Below, piece by piece: positions 33,285-46,346 of a stretch of 64,000 nt of DNA. The translations under genes and the position numbers were made by a program. The notes under the pieces were generated by a model. That model was not told where the DNA came from, searched no databases, and worked only from the letters and a program-made list of their open reading frames with translations. Position 1 is the stretch's first letter. Every line of letters begins with the position of its first letter. The stretch covers positions 10,915,547-10,979,546 of the forward strand of contig OX104116.1 in NCBI GenBank assembly GCA_944474755.1, given 5' to 3'. This DNA comes from Limnoperna fortunei. Taxonomy: Eukaryota; Mollusca; Bivalvia; Mytilida; Modiolidae.

Positions 33285-35178
33285 AATTGCAAGCCCAGTT
33301 ATTATGATGCCAATCTCACAACATATAAACAAATCTTTTAAGACATCTACTTTTCCTGATAAACTTAAAATCGCTCAGGTGGTACCCATACACAAGAAGA
33401 ATAGTACCATGGAAAAAAGGCAATTATAGATCAGTCAGCGTACTGCCCACTATCTCAAAATTTTTCGAACGGGCAATAGATAATCAAATTGTAATTTTTT
33501 ATAACAAATTTAATGTATTCCTATGTATGCATTAAGATCATGTTCAAGCTGTCAGGACACTTTAGTAAAGTCAAATTTTTGTCAATTTATATTGGACTGA
33601 CAAGGACTGTTTCCCGCCTTGTAGATGGTGGAGAATCTAAATTTGGCAAGTGACATTAACATTTTCCAGTCTTTTTTTTTACATCGCTTTGAAGCACGTT
33701 AATTTGAAAATGTGTGTGAAAACTGAAATTATATATGGCTATCACGTTTTACCATAGGGTAATTGTATGAACAATTTGTTTAATATAATAAATAAATTTT
33801 TTTTCTTGAAGAATTCCAAAGTGAACCAATCGAACAGTCCCGAACATACCGAACTCGAAAAACATCTACCAATACAAGTAGATAAATTAAGTTCGGAAAG
33901 TAAATCAGCCAATCAATCCAAAAAGTTTGCGCCGATCAATACGTAAAAGGGCGGCGCCTAAACTATTTCAAGAATCTTCCGTATATAACTCGAAAACTGA
34001 CACGGACGAAGAATTGTATATGGTTAAAAGAGTGTTGGCTCAAAGTTATATTATCAAACTCTAATTATTGTCCTTTGGTGTGACATTTTTGTAGGGAAGG
34101 AAACACTCACAAAAATTCAGGAAAGGGATTTGACGTTTAATATATATGATTGCTTGAATACATAAGATCAGTTGCTAAAGAAGTCCAAGGTGCCATCATC
34201 AAAACTCAGTAGATTACGCTTACTAGCTATTGAAGTGTAAAAGATCATAAATAAACAATCACCTGTATATATCTACATGATTTATTAACATTGAAAGACA
34301 ATACTTACTGTTTTAGATATAAAAATATGTTGAACATGCCAAGGGTGAATACAAGAAGGTATGGCTTACATTCTATAAGGTATACTGCAGCAAAACTGTG
34401 GAATGATCTGACAAATAATTTTAGAGAAGAAATGGGTTTAAAACAGTTTAAAACATTAATAAGTAAATGGGAAGGGGAGGTTCTTGTGCTTTCTGCAGGT
34501 AAATACACTTCAGCATACCCTATAGACATTAGCTAACATGCATGGCTCTCTGTTTGAGGTTGAGTTTGAGGTTCTATTAGTGATCATCGTAATAATGTTT
34601 TATGTATTGTCCTCTCTCCACCTTTAGTTTCTGGTACCTTCATATTAGCAAATGTATATTTAAAATGTATTTAGAATTTCAGTCTGTGTGTGCTTTTAAT
34701 GTTTTATTTATAAACGGTTTTATGTCATATATCTGTTATGTCTGTGCCAATTCTTTCTTTTATTGCTTTGTACCTTTAAGCTTAGCTTTAGTCTGCATAG
34801 TGCTTTCTTTTATTGCTTTGTAACTTTTAGCTTAGTTTTAGCCTGCATTAGTGCTAGCTGCATTATGTTCTTTTACACAACTTTCTTGCTCCACCATTTT
34901 AACATGTGTTGCTTACATGATCAGCAAGTGTCTTAATTGTACTGATAGTATTTTAACTTAGAATGCATGTCTTGTACCCATGTCTGTGTCAGTTTATGTA
35001 TTGTACTGTATGTTTATTGTGTTGTCTAAGAAAGAGTATGTATTGTATTGTACTATTTGCTTATTATGTCTATTACATGTAGTTGTTATTTCTGTCGGTT
35101 TTAAAAGCTCTACAGAGTCTATGTTTGTTGTTACATATGTCACCGACTTTAAATAAAATTTACTTGACTTGAGAGACC
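33285..35178 (+). mobile_element. decayed CR1-like LINE
   Basis: Plus-strand relative of the LINE at 17868-21148. Fragments in order: STFPDKLKIAQVVPIHKKNS (33345-33405), an RT segment broken by frameshifts to about 33575, a stretch without recognisable coding (33600-34030), then YCPLVWHFC (about 34063) and the C-terminal part at 34291-34536 (YCFRYKNMLNMPRVNTRRYG). The 3' region includes a 52-bp tandem duplication (34751-34853) and ends with AATAAAATTTACTTGACTTG, matching the tail of the intact copy. Confidence 0.82.
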
Positions 35179-36100
35179 ATGGAGAGTGAAAACAGCTGGA
35201 CACGTATTTCTATTTTATATAATCTTCATTTTAGCTAGCAAGCATTTAAGACAAAAAATATTTTAAAAAAATTAAAATATATTATATTATTATTATTATT
35301 ATTATTAAACAAAACATAACAAAATCCTTAAAATTGATTTTACCGTATACACCTGTAACAATAATTTAAGAAATCCTTTATAGAAGGAATTAAAAAGTTT
35401 ATACAACAATGCAATGTATGCCAACATTTTTTTTCTTACCTTTTTTAACCAAAATTAAAAATGTTGGCATAGGTTGAATGAACCATATTAATAAGTATAG
35501 CCGCAAAGTCGGACAATGATGTGAAACAAGTGCCGTTGCTCAACGTTTTGGTTTCTTGTTTTGTTGAATTTTGCCTAGCACATCTGGACAGCCTTAGTTT
35601 AAATATGAATAAAACTGAAATACCGTGCTTAAAATGAATATATATTGTTTAAAAGCATGTTTATACAAATGTCAGCAGGAACATAAAGTTATAACAATAT
35701 ACGAAGAAAAGATGAACAAACAATTTTTAAATTAAAAGTTGACAATCTTATATATTCAACATGACACTAAGACATACTTCATTAACATTAGGACTACATC
35801 TATCATATGATGGTAAATATTTGTTCCTCAATTTGTAATATTGCTATCTGTCTTTACAGCAAAGGAAAAAATACTACATAAAACATACACAAAACAAATA
35901 ATCAAATAAAAAAAAATAAAATAAAAAAATAACTGGGGGAAACCCAACATGAAAAAAAATAACTGTAAGAAACCCAACATGAAAATAATAACTGAAATAC
36001 AAAAAAGTGGAAGGTATGGCGGTCAATTATTACAAGGCGTGGAAAGCTTAATAAAATAATGTTCACACAATTGAATTTGCTTTTTGAAAAGGTTTCTAAT
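35179..36100. other. 3' flank of the gasdermin gene, (ATT)n tract
   Basis: AT-rich, with a microsatellite of ATT at about 35287-35310. It should include the gasdermin 3' UTR, whose end cannot be fixed because AATAAA-like hexamers are frequent. Confidence 0.45.
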
Positions 36101-39100
36101 TTAAAGCAACAGGCAAACGCAATAGAAATATTCCCATATATTCTCGTAAGCTTCGTAATTTTCCAATTTTTTCTCTTCTTCAGTAAAGGTAAAGCCAATG
36201 TTCTGAAGAATGATGCGCGTAGGTTCATCTGGAACTGTATTAGTACTACCTTCTGCCATTGACTTGAACTGGAATTGAAAAGTAACAGCCTCAATAAAAG
36301 ACGATAATTTATACTAAATCTTGAATACAAAAAATGTCCTTCATAGTGTTCTTTATTGTGAAGGAAACCGAAACATAGCATCGCATTAAGCATGACACAT
36401 TGTCTTTGTAAAAAAGCTGGATTGTAATAGTACAAACGTCTAAATTGATGAATTTTTAGTTGTTAATAAAAAATAATTTTGCTTTAATATAGCTATCATA
36501 AATGTCATTACTTCTAAATTCATAATAAGGTTATACTTACTACATCCCTTAAACCTTTCATCTGGAGTTCATTGCATCTAAATATAGGTTCTAAATCTAA
36601 ATTTTGATCCAATAATTCATCCAAAGCATCAACAATATAACCAACTGCGGTCAGTCTTGCATCCGCTTCCTGATGATACACAATTCTCTCCTGTAAAGAA
36701 ATGATGCGTTATCGTTTTGAGGTCTGTTTGATTTAATGTAAGCTACACATCCAGCAAGCAATGACAGCTATATTCGGGACGAGAACAATCAATAAAGCCA
36801 AATGGATGGATCAACGGTAATACAAGTTTAACTGCCACTAGAAAAATTTGGAGCATTGGGAAAGAATTGAGAATTTAGCCTTTTGTAGTATGTTTTTGAA
36901 ATCTACAAAAGGGGTCTTTATCGTGCAAGTAGCGTGGCAATTTTTTAAAACGAAAACGTCACCCACTATGGTTCGCAGCCGGGCCTTCTGTATTGTAACC
37001 CCTTACTAGAGGGCCTAACTATCCACCACGTATTGAAGGGCTCTTTGGGTCGAGAAAGTGAAACCCTCTCAGTATGACACCAGAATGCCATATTGGTAAC
37101 CATAATCGTATTTAAATACTAGTAACAAAATCTTTATATCATGGCTTATATTAAACAGTTTTGACCACAACGAAATCCAACGTTTAAACAAAAAATTTGG
37201 CAATATGAATATTACTACCTTTAGAATAAGCGACGAACAAGAAACGAATCTTTGTAAAATAGTAAAACAGATAACACAAATTACACCCAATATAATGATG
37301 TCAGATCAGTTAGAAATAAAGCGTTCAACAGTAATGTGGATATGACCTAATAAGAAGTAGACAGTATTTAAAAATATAGTTAAATAAAATCTTACATCAG
37401 TCTTTACACCAGCCAAACTAAGCATGTACTTCACAGCATCGCGTTCGGCAAGTTCCACGTTTTCTTCGTCAAGCGTACCCTCCTCTGCTTTCGTTAACTG
37501 TAATAATACATTATTATAAAAAAATTATAAAAAATACGCACGAAAAATTTCGTATAAATAAAAATTTTTAAACAGCACCAACAATCCAGTAAACATAAGA
37601 TATCTTCTTCATTAGGTGTTTTTGTATATTAAGCTGTTTTTTGCCACAGGAAACACAATGAATATAAAGCATGTTTTCTACCAAACTGATATTTTCATCG
37701 CTAAGTCATGTCAATAAAATATAAAGATTGATATAGAGAATACAATAATCTTTATTATTTAAAATTCAGAATAATTGCAATTTTAACTGGTCAGAATGTG
37801 ACCATCCTTCGAGTTTGTTTACACGTGTCCTCGTAAGTAAACATACTTTTATTGTTCCAAGAGGTAGCCGATATTTGATGGTTGCAACAAACTATAACTA
37901 GATAGAAGGTGAGCAAATGCCTAAAGTCCGACTTTCGCATCAACGTTCAAGCGTTAATTTGTCGTTTGATTACATACATACATGCAATTTAGATAAAAAT
38001 ATGTGTGTTCGTGCATTCAACAGCATAACATAAACCCGTTACATTGCACAATTTTTGTCTGTGTGTTTATAACTTTGCTTCAGACGTATTTTTTGTATTC
38101 CGATATGAGGCGATGACATTTTATGTTTCCTTGTATTTTTTATATTCCGATGTGAGGCGATGACATTTTATGCTTCCTTTGAATAAGGTCAACTGTAGAT
38201 CATTTAAATAGGGTTCGGGAATAAAGGACTGATAGGCAATTTATTCCTGAACAAATGTGTCGCAAAAGCACCAATCGCACAAAAAGATTTAAAAGTTGTC
38301 AACTATCACTGATTATATTTTATGTAAGAATATTCAAGACAAAAACATAGCATATGTTTTAAACAGTCGACAACATGACTTACCAGTTGCGAAAGTAATT
38401 TTACATCATCACAGCATGCCATTAATTTGAGGAGACAGGCATTTAGCTCCGGACTTTTGTCATTCTCTAGTGGTTTCAAAAGTTCTTCAAAGCTTGCTAT
38501 TTCCTCATACCTGTCTTCGGATGAGTCTATTCCATCAACTGTTAAAAAATAGAATGTTGATGATTACAGTGTATCCTGAAAAAGCAATTGACCGTGATTG
38601 AACTTATTAATCTAATGAAGATAACATTGCAAAACGAAACATTCCTTTCACCCACTGAAAACCTTGAATACAAAATTGCTATTAAAGAGATATAGTTCGC
38701 CTTATCTTATTCAAAGTACTTCTCTTTGACAGATACTTATATTTAAGAACTGTCTACATGTGATTCACGTAGCTCCCACCAGACGTGTACAATTCTAAAT
38801 ATCTTTGTCCCGTTCTTTTTTCCCCGACAGATCCTATTAACATTGTTTGATTTATGAAATTACAACAGTTTGTTATGAAACTGGTTGCTCTATATTAAGT
38901 ATTTGGAAATATTTACCTTCATCCGTTTGTGTGTTTGACATTTGCACTAATTCCTGAACCGAACCATCTTTGTTGAATTTCAACTTCCAGAGACTGTAGC
39001 ATAATGTGGCTCCGTCATTTATCGTTAGAGTTTGTAGGTTATCAGAATGGAACTTTCCTTCAGCACCAATTACAACAACCTATGACATGCATTAAATGAC

Positions 39101-42100
39101 ATTTCACCTCTTAAAAAACCGCGGAAATCCAACAAACAAATTCTTTAGACCGGACACAGGATCCTACATGAGCATGCTTTATCTTTTCACAAAACGAAAA
39201 AAAATATCGAAAAAACAACCTGAGTATACCTATCAGTATTTACGCGTGATTTATATCTGGTTATATTTATATTTAACGCATAACTCGCGTGTGTGTGAAT
39301 ATATATAACTACAACCGAATTTAAGGACAAGCAATGCGTCTTCATAAGTACTTTACTGTAGCTTTTATGTGTGTGTTATTTTTTACTTGACTTAATTTGT
39401 CCAAGCCTTTCTATTATAAGAACAAACAACGCTCCACCTAGTTATTGAATTAAACATAGATATCCAGTATTGAAAACAGAGTAAATTGTATAAATACATT
39501 TTAATCAATATAACAATTACCTAATGTATCTAGAAATATTATAACAAGCTTGACCAGATGAACAAAGACAACAATTACTAAGTAAAAGTCGAAATATAAC
39601 CTTCATACTGACAAAAACAGTACATATTTTAAAATAACTGTACACAGAAATTACCTCTGCCGATGCACTTGCACACCTTTTTTTTGTACATTTCATAGTA
39701 CAAGTTCCGCAAGTCTGGTATATACCTTTGACTACATATACATCTATCTTCGGATTTGATGATACTATGTTTTTTATGTGTTCAATACTAAAACAGTTTT
39801 AAATTATTAAATTAATTCCAAATTTGTCGCAAACAATAAAATAATATAAACTTATGCAAAGCCAAATATGTTTTTCTTGATACTGAAAAGATGTATAAAT
39901 TAACTAGAATTTAATCACTCTCTTGCATCACAGCCTAGTTTATATACACACATAGCTGGATGTGTTTGGCGACACGTGTTTGTTTGATTTAATTACGAAA
40001 CGGTAACGTATTATTAATCGTATTTAAATGTAGTCTTATTTTTATAAAACGGAGAAATGTTTTAAGTGCTTTGAAAAATTACAACAAAGCGGTATGTATT
40101 TAACAACATGAGTTCTTATAAAGACAATTGAAGAAAAAAGAAGACATTGATCAAGGTCATTACTTTCACATTACTGGATTATGCTTAGTCTGATTATTTA
40201 CTTTGAATTAACAATTTCGATCTTGAAACTAAAGACAAAAACAATATCCTTAGATTGGCCTTGTATCTAGACCCTTTTCTTGAAATAAAACCCGGAAAAA
40301 TTGTGATCTGTATACTAGACTAGACACTGCAGTACACTATTTAGCTATTAAAACAGGGGCTTGTTGTACTTAAGAGATTGTATCGGACTTGATATGACCG
40401 TCACCGTTATTTAATGTATTTGAGGTTTCGTTGAGCATAACAATGACGAACTATCAAATTAGCAGACCCTTCTACCGTTCAAATTAAAGCTGTTTTAAAA
40501 GGGTTTGGTGGCAGATGATTCTCCTGCTATTAAAATAGAAGCAGGTTCTGCTTACTCGTCAGGAGCGCTCTTTTAATTTTATTGTAAAACACTTTCTATT
40601 TTTGTGTTTTTGGTTTTTGTTTGGTGTTGTGTACCTTTGTTTGAATCCTGATATGTAAACGTTCTTCGACCATTGGCTCTTGTTTATACTCAAACATCCA
40701 GTAATGTGAGCTTCAACAAATAGTTTTACCTGTCATTAATTTGGATCCTAATGTCCACTTTATCACTAGCAAACCAAATATGCTTGATGTCTAAGGATTC
40801 TACTGTTATAACATTATTCACTTCACCGCTTTTTGAAAATTTGCCGAGGGTACAGCCACCTTTGATACTAAAGTTCTTCTCGAATGAAGAGGAAATTTGT
40901 TTTGTATTATGAACCAAATTCTTCAATGGAATCTATTGAATATACAAAAGCCTATTATGAAGTCTTTAAATAACATCGGGAAGTATAATAGTGAACAGTT
41001 AATATTTTTGGGTTTAAGCGACACTGATGTATTATTTTGATATCTTTGATGACATTTTATTTACAAAAGTCTGCTAAACGAACTTTCATTGATTTATAAC
41101 CAGCTTACCAGGACTACCCTCACTGGCATCAATCCAGTTCAGCTTTTACAAATATATATTTCTGATGTTTACAGGAAATCATCGTTAATATAATAAAAGC
41201 AGTCGTTGTGAAAAATCAAAGCCCCACTTTACATCTTCAGCCCTTTAGAAACAATGAGCAAATTGGTCACAACTGGATGAAGTTTGAATTTTTGTTTTAC
41301 CTTAATTACCACGGCAATTATTTTTTTAAATCTTATGAGAACTTTTATTTGGCAAAGTTTAGTCCAGAAATAATCGATTATAAAATATCACAAGTTTTGC
41401 TGACAACGTCAGCTGATTTGATCAAACGTGTCCAAAACTTTTCTTGTTAACTAATTATATTATTTTTGTGAAGCTTTAACTGTATATACTTGAAATTGAT
41501 TACACATCACAACAACGGCCATGTTTTAAATAAAACAATAAGTTAAAATGGACCTTTTTGTGGACAATCTTTCTGCAAAGTTTCATACAGCTTGACATAA
41601 ATATACTCTTAAAAACGTTAAGCAGGACCTTTTAGACTCCTATACAACCCAACTATTTAAGGCTTTTAAAAAAGACTTGATTACAAATTGAAAAACATTG
41701 GCTTATACAAATTTTAAGATGACTTTTGGTTTGTACGAAAATAAAAGGACCAAATTAAATAGTGAAAATAAACGAAAGACAAAATTTTATGCCTATAATA
41801 GGTTACTGTTACATCGAACTCCGATCAAAGTTGCACAAACGATGATGTCACACGTGCAGTGCAAGGGTTGATAAAGAGCGTGTACTACTTAAAAACGATA
41901 GATTTTTTTATCACATATTATGAATTCTCAATACGAGCATTTGTCATAAAGCATAATGTGCGTTCTACACTGCTTCATTGAAAACAAATCGTCCAGAATA
42001 GAAGGTACAATGTGTAAACAAGAAATTTTACGAGCGATTGTAAAAAAATACAAAAAATTTGAAGTCATCATCAACATCAAATTCAACGCTCGTCTTTTAA

Positions 42101-42327
42101 GCACTTAATAAGCTAATGTGGACATTAGCAAATGTAAATAAAATACTATCAATACTTACGTTCACGTCTTTCACGGTAAACTTCATTTTACGAAAAAGTC
42201 TTTTTTTTGCCGTTACGACACTTAAAAGCTTAGTTTTATCCATGTCTTCTGTAGACGAAATAGGGATTGCATCACCCCCAATAATGTTTTTGGCAACATA
42301 ATGGCTCACCGTTGATAATATTTTCAT
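36101..42327 (-). CDS. GSDME-like: gasdermin (GSDME-like), 8 exons, DEVD in the linker
   Basis: Pore-forming effector of pyroptosis: a protease frees the N-terminal domain, which oligomerises in the plasma membrane. Coding exons: 42327-42160, 40932-40730, 39787-39655, 39079-38917, 38538-38384, 37497-37396, 36690-36541, 36268-36101; all GT/AG, phases agree, 1242 nt, 413 aa. The start resembles gasdermin E (LLSVVTAKKRLFRKMKFTVK, residues 35-53, including the basic lipid-binding patch). INDGATLCYSLWKLKFNKDG (residues 188-207) matches the gasdermin strand that precedes the linker. Residues 221-224 are DEVD, then G. The rest is an alpha-helical C-terminal inhibitory domain ending in a hydrophobic tail (FYCVCLLL). 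Cys150, 153, 157 and 162 form a tight cluster. A splice acceptor at 42334 just before the ATG implies a non-coding first exon upstream. Identity is by motif; the E-type label is inference. Confidence 0.9.
38086..38179. repeat. 47-bp tandem duplication in gasdermin intron 5
   Basis: GTATTTTTTGTATTCCGATA with GAGGCGATGACATTTTATG occurs twice head to tail, differing at about three bases. Confidence 0.85.
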
Positions 42328-42339
42328 CTTCAACTATAA

Positions 42340-43785
42340 GAAACACAAATTATTGTAGTGCGGTAAAAAAAATAATTAAAACATCACAATTTGGTGACAC
42401 GATTTTTTTGGAGAACCTCAAGGTTCAATAATTTATTTTCTATCGGTAGTAACAGAATAGGGATACAAAAAAACAAGTGGTTCCTAGTGCCGGTGGCACA
42501 CCATGGTTACACAATATTTAACAATGTCATATGTTGGTGGTGCAATGTGGTGCAAGGTGGAAAAAGGCTTTATCTTTCAAAATAGTTTCTGCAATGTATT
42601 TTGACAAGAAGGTGGAGGAAGGTTATAACTTATTTTAGATAATTTAGAGTTTTTTTCTCATTAATATCTCATTAATATCCACAATTTAAAGTTGGACTGG
42701 TAAAGTTATGCCTTCGTGTGATAATTGTATGCTTATATATACTTAATGAAGACTTGTTATGCGTATCTTTAAATTACAAAAGATTATTAAAGTTTATACA
42801 TGATATTTAATGCACTCTGTTTAGTCGTGCCAAAGTCAATGAAAGTTTTAATAACTTGGGATAATATTCTGTTGTAAACGTGAAAACCTTTAGATGAGAA
42901 GTGAACCGGATACCACGCACTGACGATAAACGAAGATACTGATATTTTATTTTGATGATATCTTGTAGGATGAATCTTAATATTGAACACTTCTAACAAG
43001 GAAATACAAAGAATACAAAACGGAAGCGACATCCGTCCATTTTAGTGTTTATTGGAAAAAGAAAATTGGTTTTAACTTTGTTGTTTATTATACTTTATCA
43101 AATTGTATTCTATATTTGGCATTAATAACTGTGAAATTCTTTTGTTACTATTCCACACAAGAGAATTAAGGTGTGCTTTTATTCCTTGTTATATGCGCTT
43201 GTCAACTAGAATTTTATACAGGTCATTATTTTAATACAGACAGGCAAGTATGTAGTAATGAATGGACTAAACAAGTTATTTTGATATGTATTTTCAAAAA
43301 ATTAAAGGCATAAGGCCCAAAGCTGCACAAACATCACTTGGACAATTTTTGGCATTTTGCTTATATTATTGAACTTAAAAAACCACGATATGTATATGTA
43401 TTTCTTATCGTATTTATGAAAATTTAATTCTTCGCACAACTTGTAGAAAATGTGTTAATATTGTTGACCGAATAAAAGCCACGAATTTAAGGATCCCACT
43501 AAATGTATTTCTTTTCTTTTATGAATTGATGCCAACACAAACATTTGGCAACCATACTTACACATTCACTTCGCTTTTAAATGAGATTCTTGAAAATTTG
43601 TTTGTCATCCTTGGTCTTCATATCATAGCTGAAGATTGTGATTTCCCTTCCTTGTATTAGATACTAAACTTTCACAACAAGTATATACAAACAGAGTTTC
43701 ATAGCAGGATCGTCAAAGTGTACCACAAAACTAAACTGAAACTTCTGACCACTGTTTTAACAGCAATCAAAAAGGGGCTTCATAA
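42340..43785. other. upstream region of gasdermin, no gene seen
   Basis: This must contain the non-coding first exon and promoter of the gasdermin gene if the acceptor at 42334 is real. I could not pick out either. No other recognisable feature. Confidence 0.35.
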
Positions 43786-44290
43786 ATACAGTGACATTTT
43801 TTTTCAAGAGTGGCACAAATGAAATGTTGATATTCAAGTATTCAAAAGTCTTGACATACATTTTAAGGTCTGGATCTATTTCGGAGTGTAACAACATTAA
43901 ATCCATTGATTTTTACACTCTCTATTTGCGACTGAGCATAAAGATATTATTTAACGCTGCGTTTTTAAGAAAAGCGGTATGAGACGATCAAATACTTTGT
44001 AAGTAGCCAAGAAAGAACTTATTTCGTCATTGATGACTCTAAATCAAATAATAAATATACTGCAGATCATATCTATCAAATTTCAGATTTTCTGATTGAA
44101 AACATATTTGTCTTGTTGGAGAACATGTTTTTCAACAGACTGTTCTTATTCCAGTGGGTACGAATTGTGCTATTTGCCGACCTGTCTTTGTACTCTTATG
44201 GGGTGGAGTTCCTAGAAGGCATACAGAAGAAGAAATAAAAGACACTGACCTAGATCTTTCATTTCGCATTCCGCTATGTTTATTTTATGT
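43786..44290 (+). pseudogene. reverse transcriptase remnant (bivalve single-frame RT type)
   Basis: Plus-strand fragments NNIKSIDFYTLYLRLSIK (compare the usual STYDFSTLYTTLPH) and, further on, VFQQTVLIPVGTNCAICRPV (compare QxVGIPMGTNCAPLxADL). This RT type is abundant in bivalve genomes and may be Penelope-like; stops and a missing YIDD box show it is dead. Confidence 0.6.
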
Positions 44291-45946
44291 CACTTTCTGA
44301 TTGCTGTATTCTAGTCAATTAAAGTTTGATTGCTTAGATTTAATAAATAAATACGTATACGTAAGAATAGGTAAATTACAATTTACATGTATACAATGGT
44401 AATATTATCAGAAATTAAAATTGTCATAAACAATTTATCTTCTGTTGCTTTAATTAATATTAGCAGTTCATTTAATTTGAGCCAAACATCTGACAGAAGG
44501 CAGGCTGATTATCGTGTAATAATGAAATACTATTTATTTATTTATTCATTTATGATTTTAAAGGCACCAAGTTCCACCGACATCAAACAATATTAAATAT
44601 ACATTTGTATTCTGTAATATCATGCCATTAAATAATGAGAATTATTACCTTTTTTAGCCAGTTGAACTTTCGTATCGGTTGTACAGCTACAATGCGAAAG
44701 TTGCGAACTTATATTTTCTGTCGCAAGCTATGTGGTGTGCTACTTTCTTAGTTAGGAATACGAGGAAGATAGATTTTAGAGATATAACCTTTTTAATCAA
44801 GCGGATACAGAAACAAAACATATTTTCAAACCGGAATGTAACAAAGTTCATAACAAATAATTTGCTCTATTGTGTTACAGTGTATATTCTTTTTTATACT
44901 TTAATTCTTCTTATGATAGAAGTATTTTTAGTTCAAAATAAAATAGCATATAATAAAAAGAATTTTGAATTCAACGATTACATTGTAAAAACAGTCTAGC
45001 AAGTTTTGAATCTCTATTTCAGCATTTCAAAATAAAAACGGTTAAAGCAAGTAAAATAAAAACGCACGAAATTAAAATAAAACAATGAAACAAATAAACA
45101 GTCATAAGAAAATACGTTGCATGTTAAGTTTAAAAGGATGTTTGAATGTCACACAAAACATTCCTCATCCTTTTAAAGGGGAAAGCGACACATTTAATTC
45201 AATAGACCATAACAAGGAATGAGTAAATATGAATGTTAATTCCCCTGAATATGTAAGGGAGAACTGCAGAAAGGAGATACATACCATGAGCACAATATTA
45301 GGTAAACAAATCTAAAGGGCCCCAAAGAGCAGATACAAGATGTCACGTGTCTGTGAATCCGACATCCATTAAACAACTGTGTTAAAACCGTATTTAAACT
45401 GCATTTAAATACATTAAATCTTTAAAAGATTAGTCAGTTGCTTGAAAACAACCTGAAGACTTGCGGTAAACTAAAACGACCCGAAACTGTGTTTATGTCG
45501 TGACACACCTCATGGTATCGTTTTCTTCATGTAAGGCAACTATTCAGTCAACCAAGCAGTTGTTCGATTGCCCAATAATGAATTTAATACAATAGTGTAG
45601 TGTAGGACAACGTTAAACATTTAACCATGTATACTTTAATACGTTGTTTACATTTAACAGAATTTAAAAAAAAAATGTGTCTAAATCCGAAGTATAAAAA
45701 GACATATCCTTTAAAATCCTATTCTTTTTGGGGTACTGGGACGGGTTCCTATGCCTCATTCCATAAATTTGTCACAACTTCGCACGACCGTATTGGGTAA
45801 TGCTATTGGAGAAAGCTACTGTAATAGAAGTAAATGTGAAAAGAGAAGTCGTTTTGTAAAAAACTGTTTTCATCATCTACCCACCTTTCATACTCACATA
45901 TAACCTCATTGTTGACAAGCAATAGTTGATGACTTACTACCTTATG
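44291..45946. other. intergenic, no gene seen
   Basis: AT-rich sequence. The longest frame (106 codons at 44679-44999) has no domain, extreme AT content and no splice context, so it is not supported. Confidence 0.4.
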
Positions 45947-46346
45947 GGACCGGTCAATATTCATTAGGGTGGTAGGACCGGTGCAAAATGCAATAGGACA
46001 CATTTTTATGCTGGCATAAATATGGGACTCCAAGTTTTATTATTTTCAGCACTGATAGGACAAGTTTTTTTTATAATAATATCATCAATGAAAAAAAATA
46101 AAAAATTTCTGACGTTTTAATTCAAAACCAATGTACTGTAATCGCACAATTTGTTTAACAAACATAAATACTGAATTGTAACCATAAAATTATTCACTAT
46201 AGATAGGAAATCAACTTTTTTTTATAGCATATCTGATGTAGGACAGCAACTTTATTGTAGTTAAAGGAGATAGGATGCAGCCTTTTTTAAACCTGATAAT
46301 TTGAACTGCACCGGTCCCAACCACCAATTAATATTTACCCGTCCCT
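45947..46346. repeat. 400-bp inverted-repeat element
   Basis: GGGACCGGTCAATATTCATTAG...GGTGGTAGGACCGGTGCA at the left is mirrored at the right, where the reverse complement reads GGGACGGGTAAATATTAATTG...GGTGGTTGGGACCGGTGCA. The ~40-bp ends enclose AT-rich non-coding DNA. It could be a degenerate MITE, but no clean flanking duplication was found. Confidence 0.5.

Noticed and set aside
35902..36435. 177-codon minus frame
   Set aside because: It overlaps the last gasdermin exon in another frame; the exon frame fits the splice phases and family motifs.
44679..44999. 106-codon plus frame
   Set aside because: Very AT-rich, Lys/Asn/Ile-dominated composition, no domain, no splice context.
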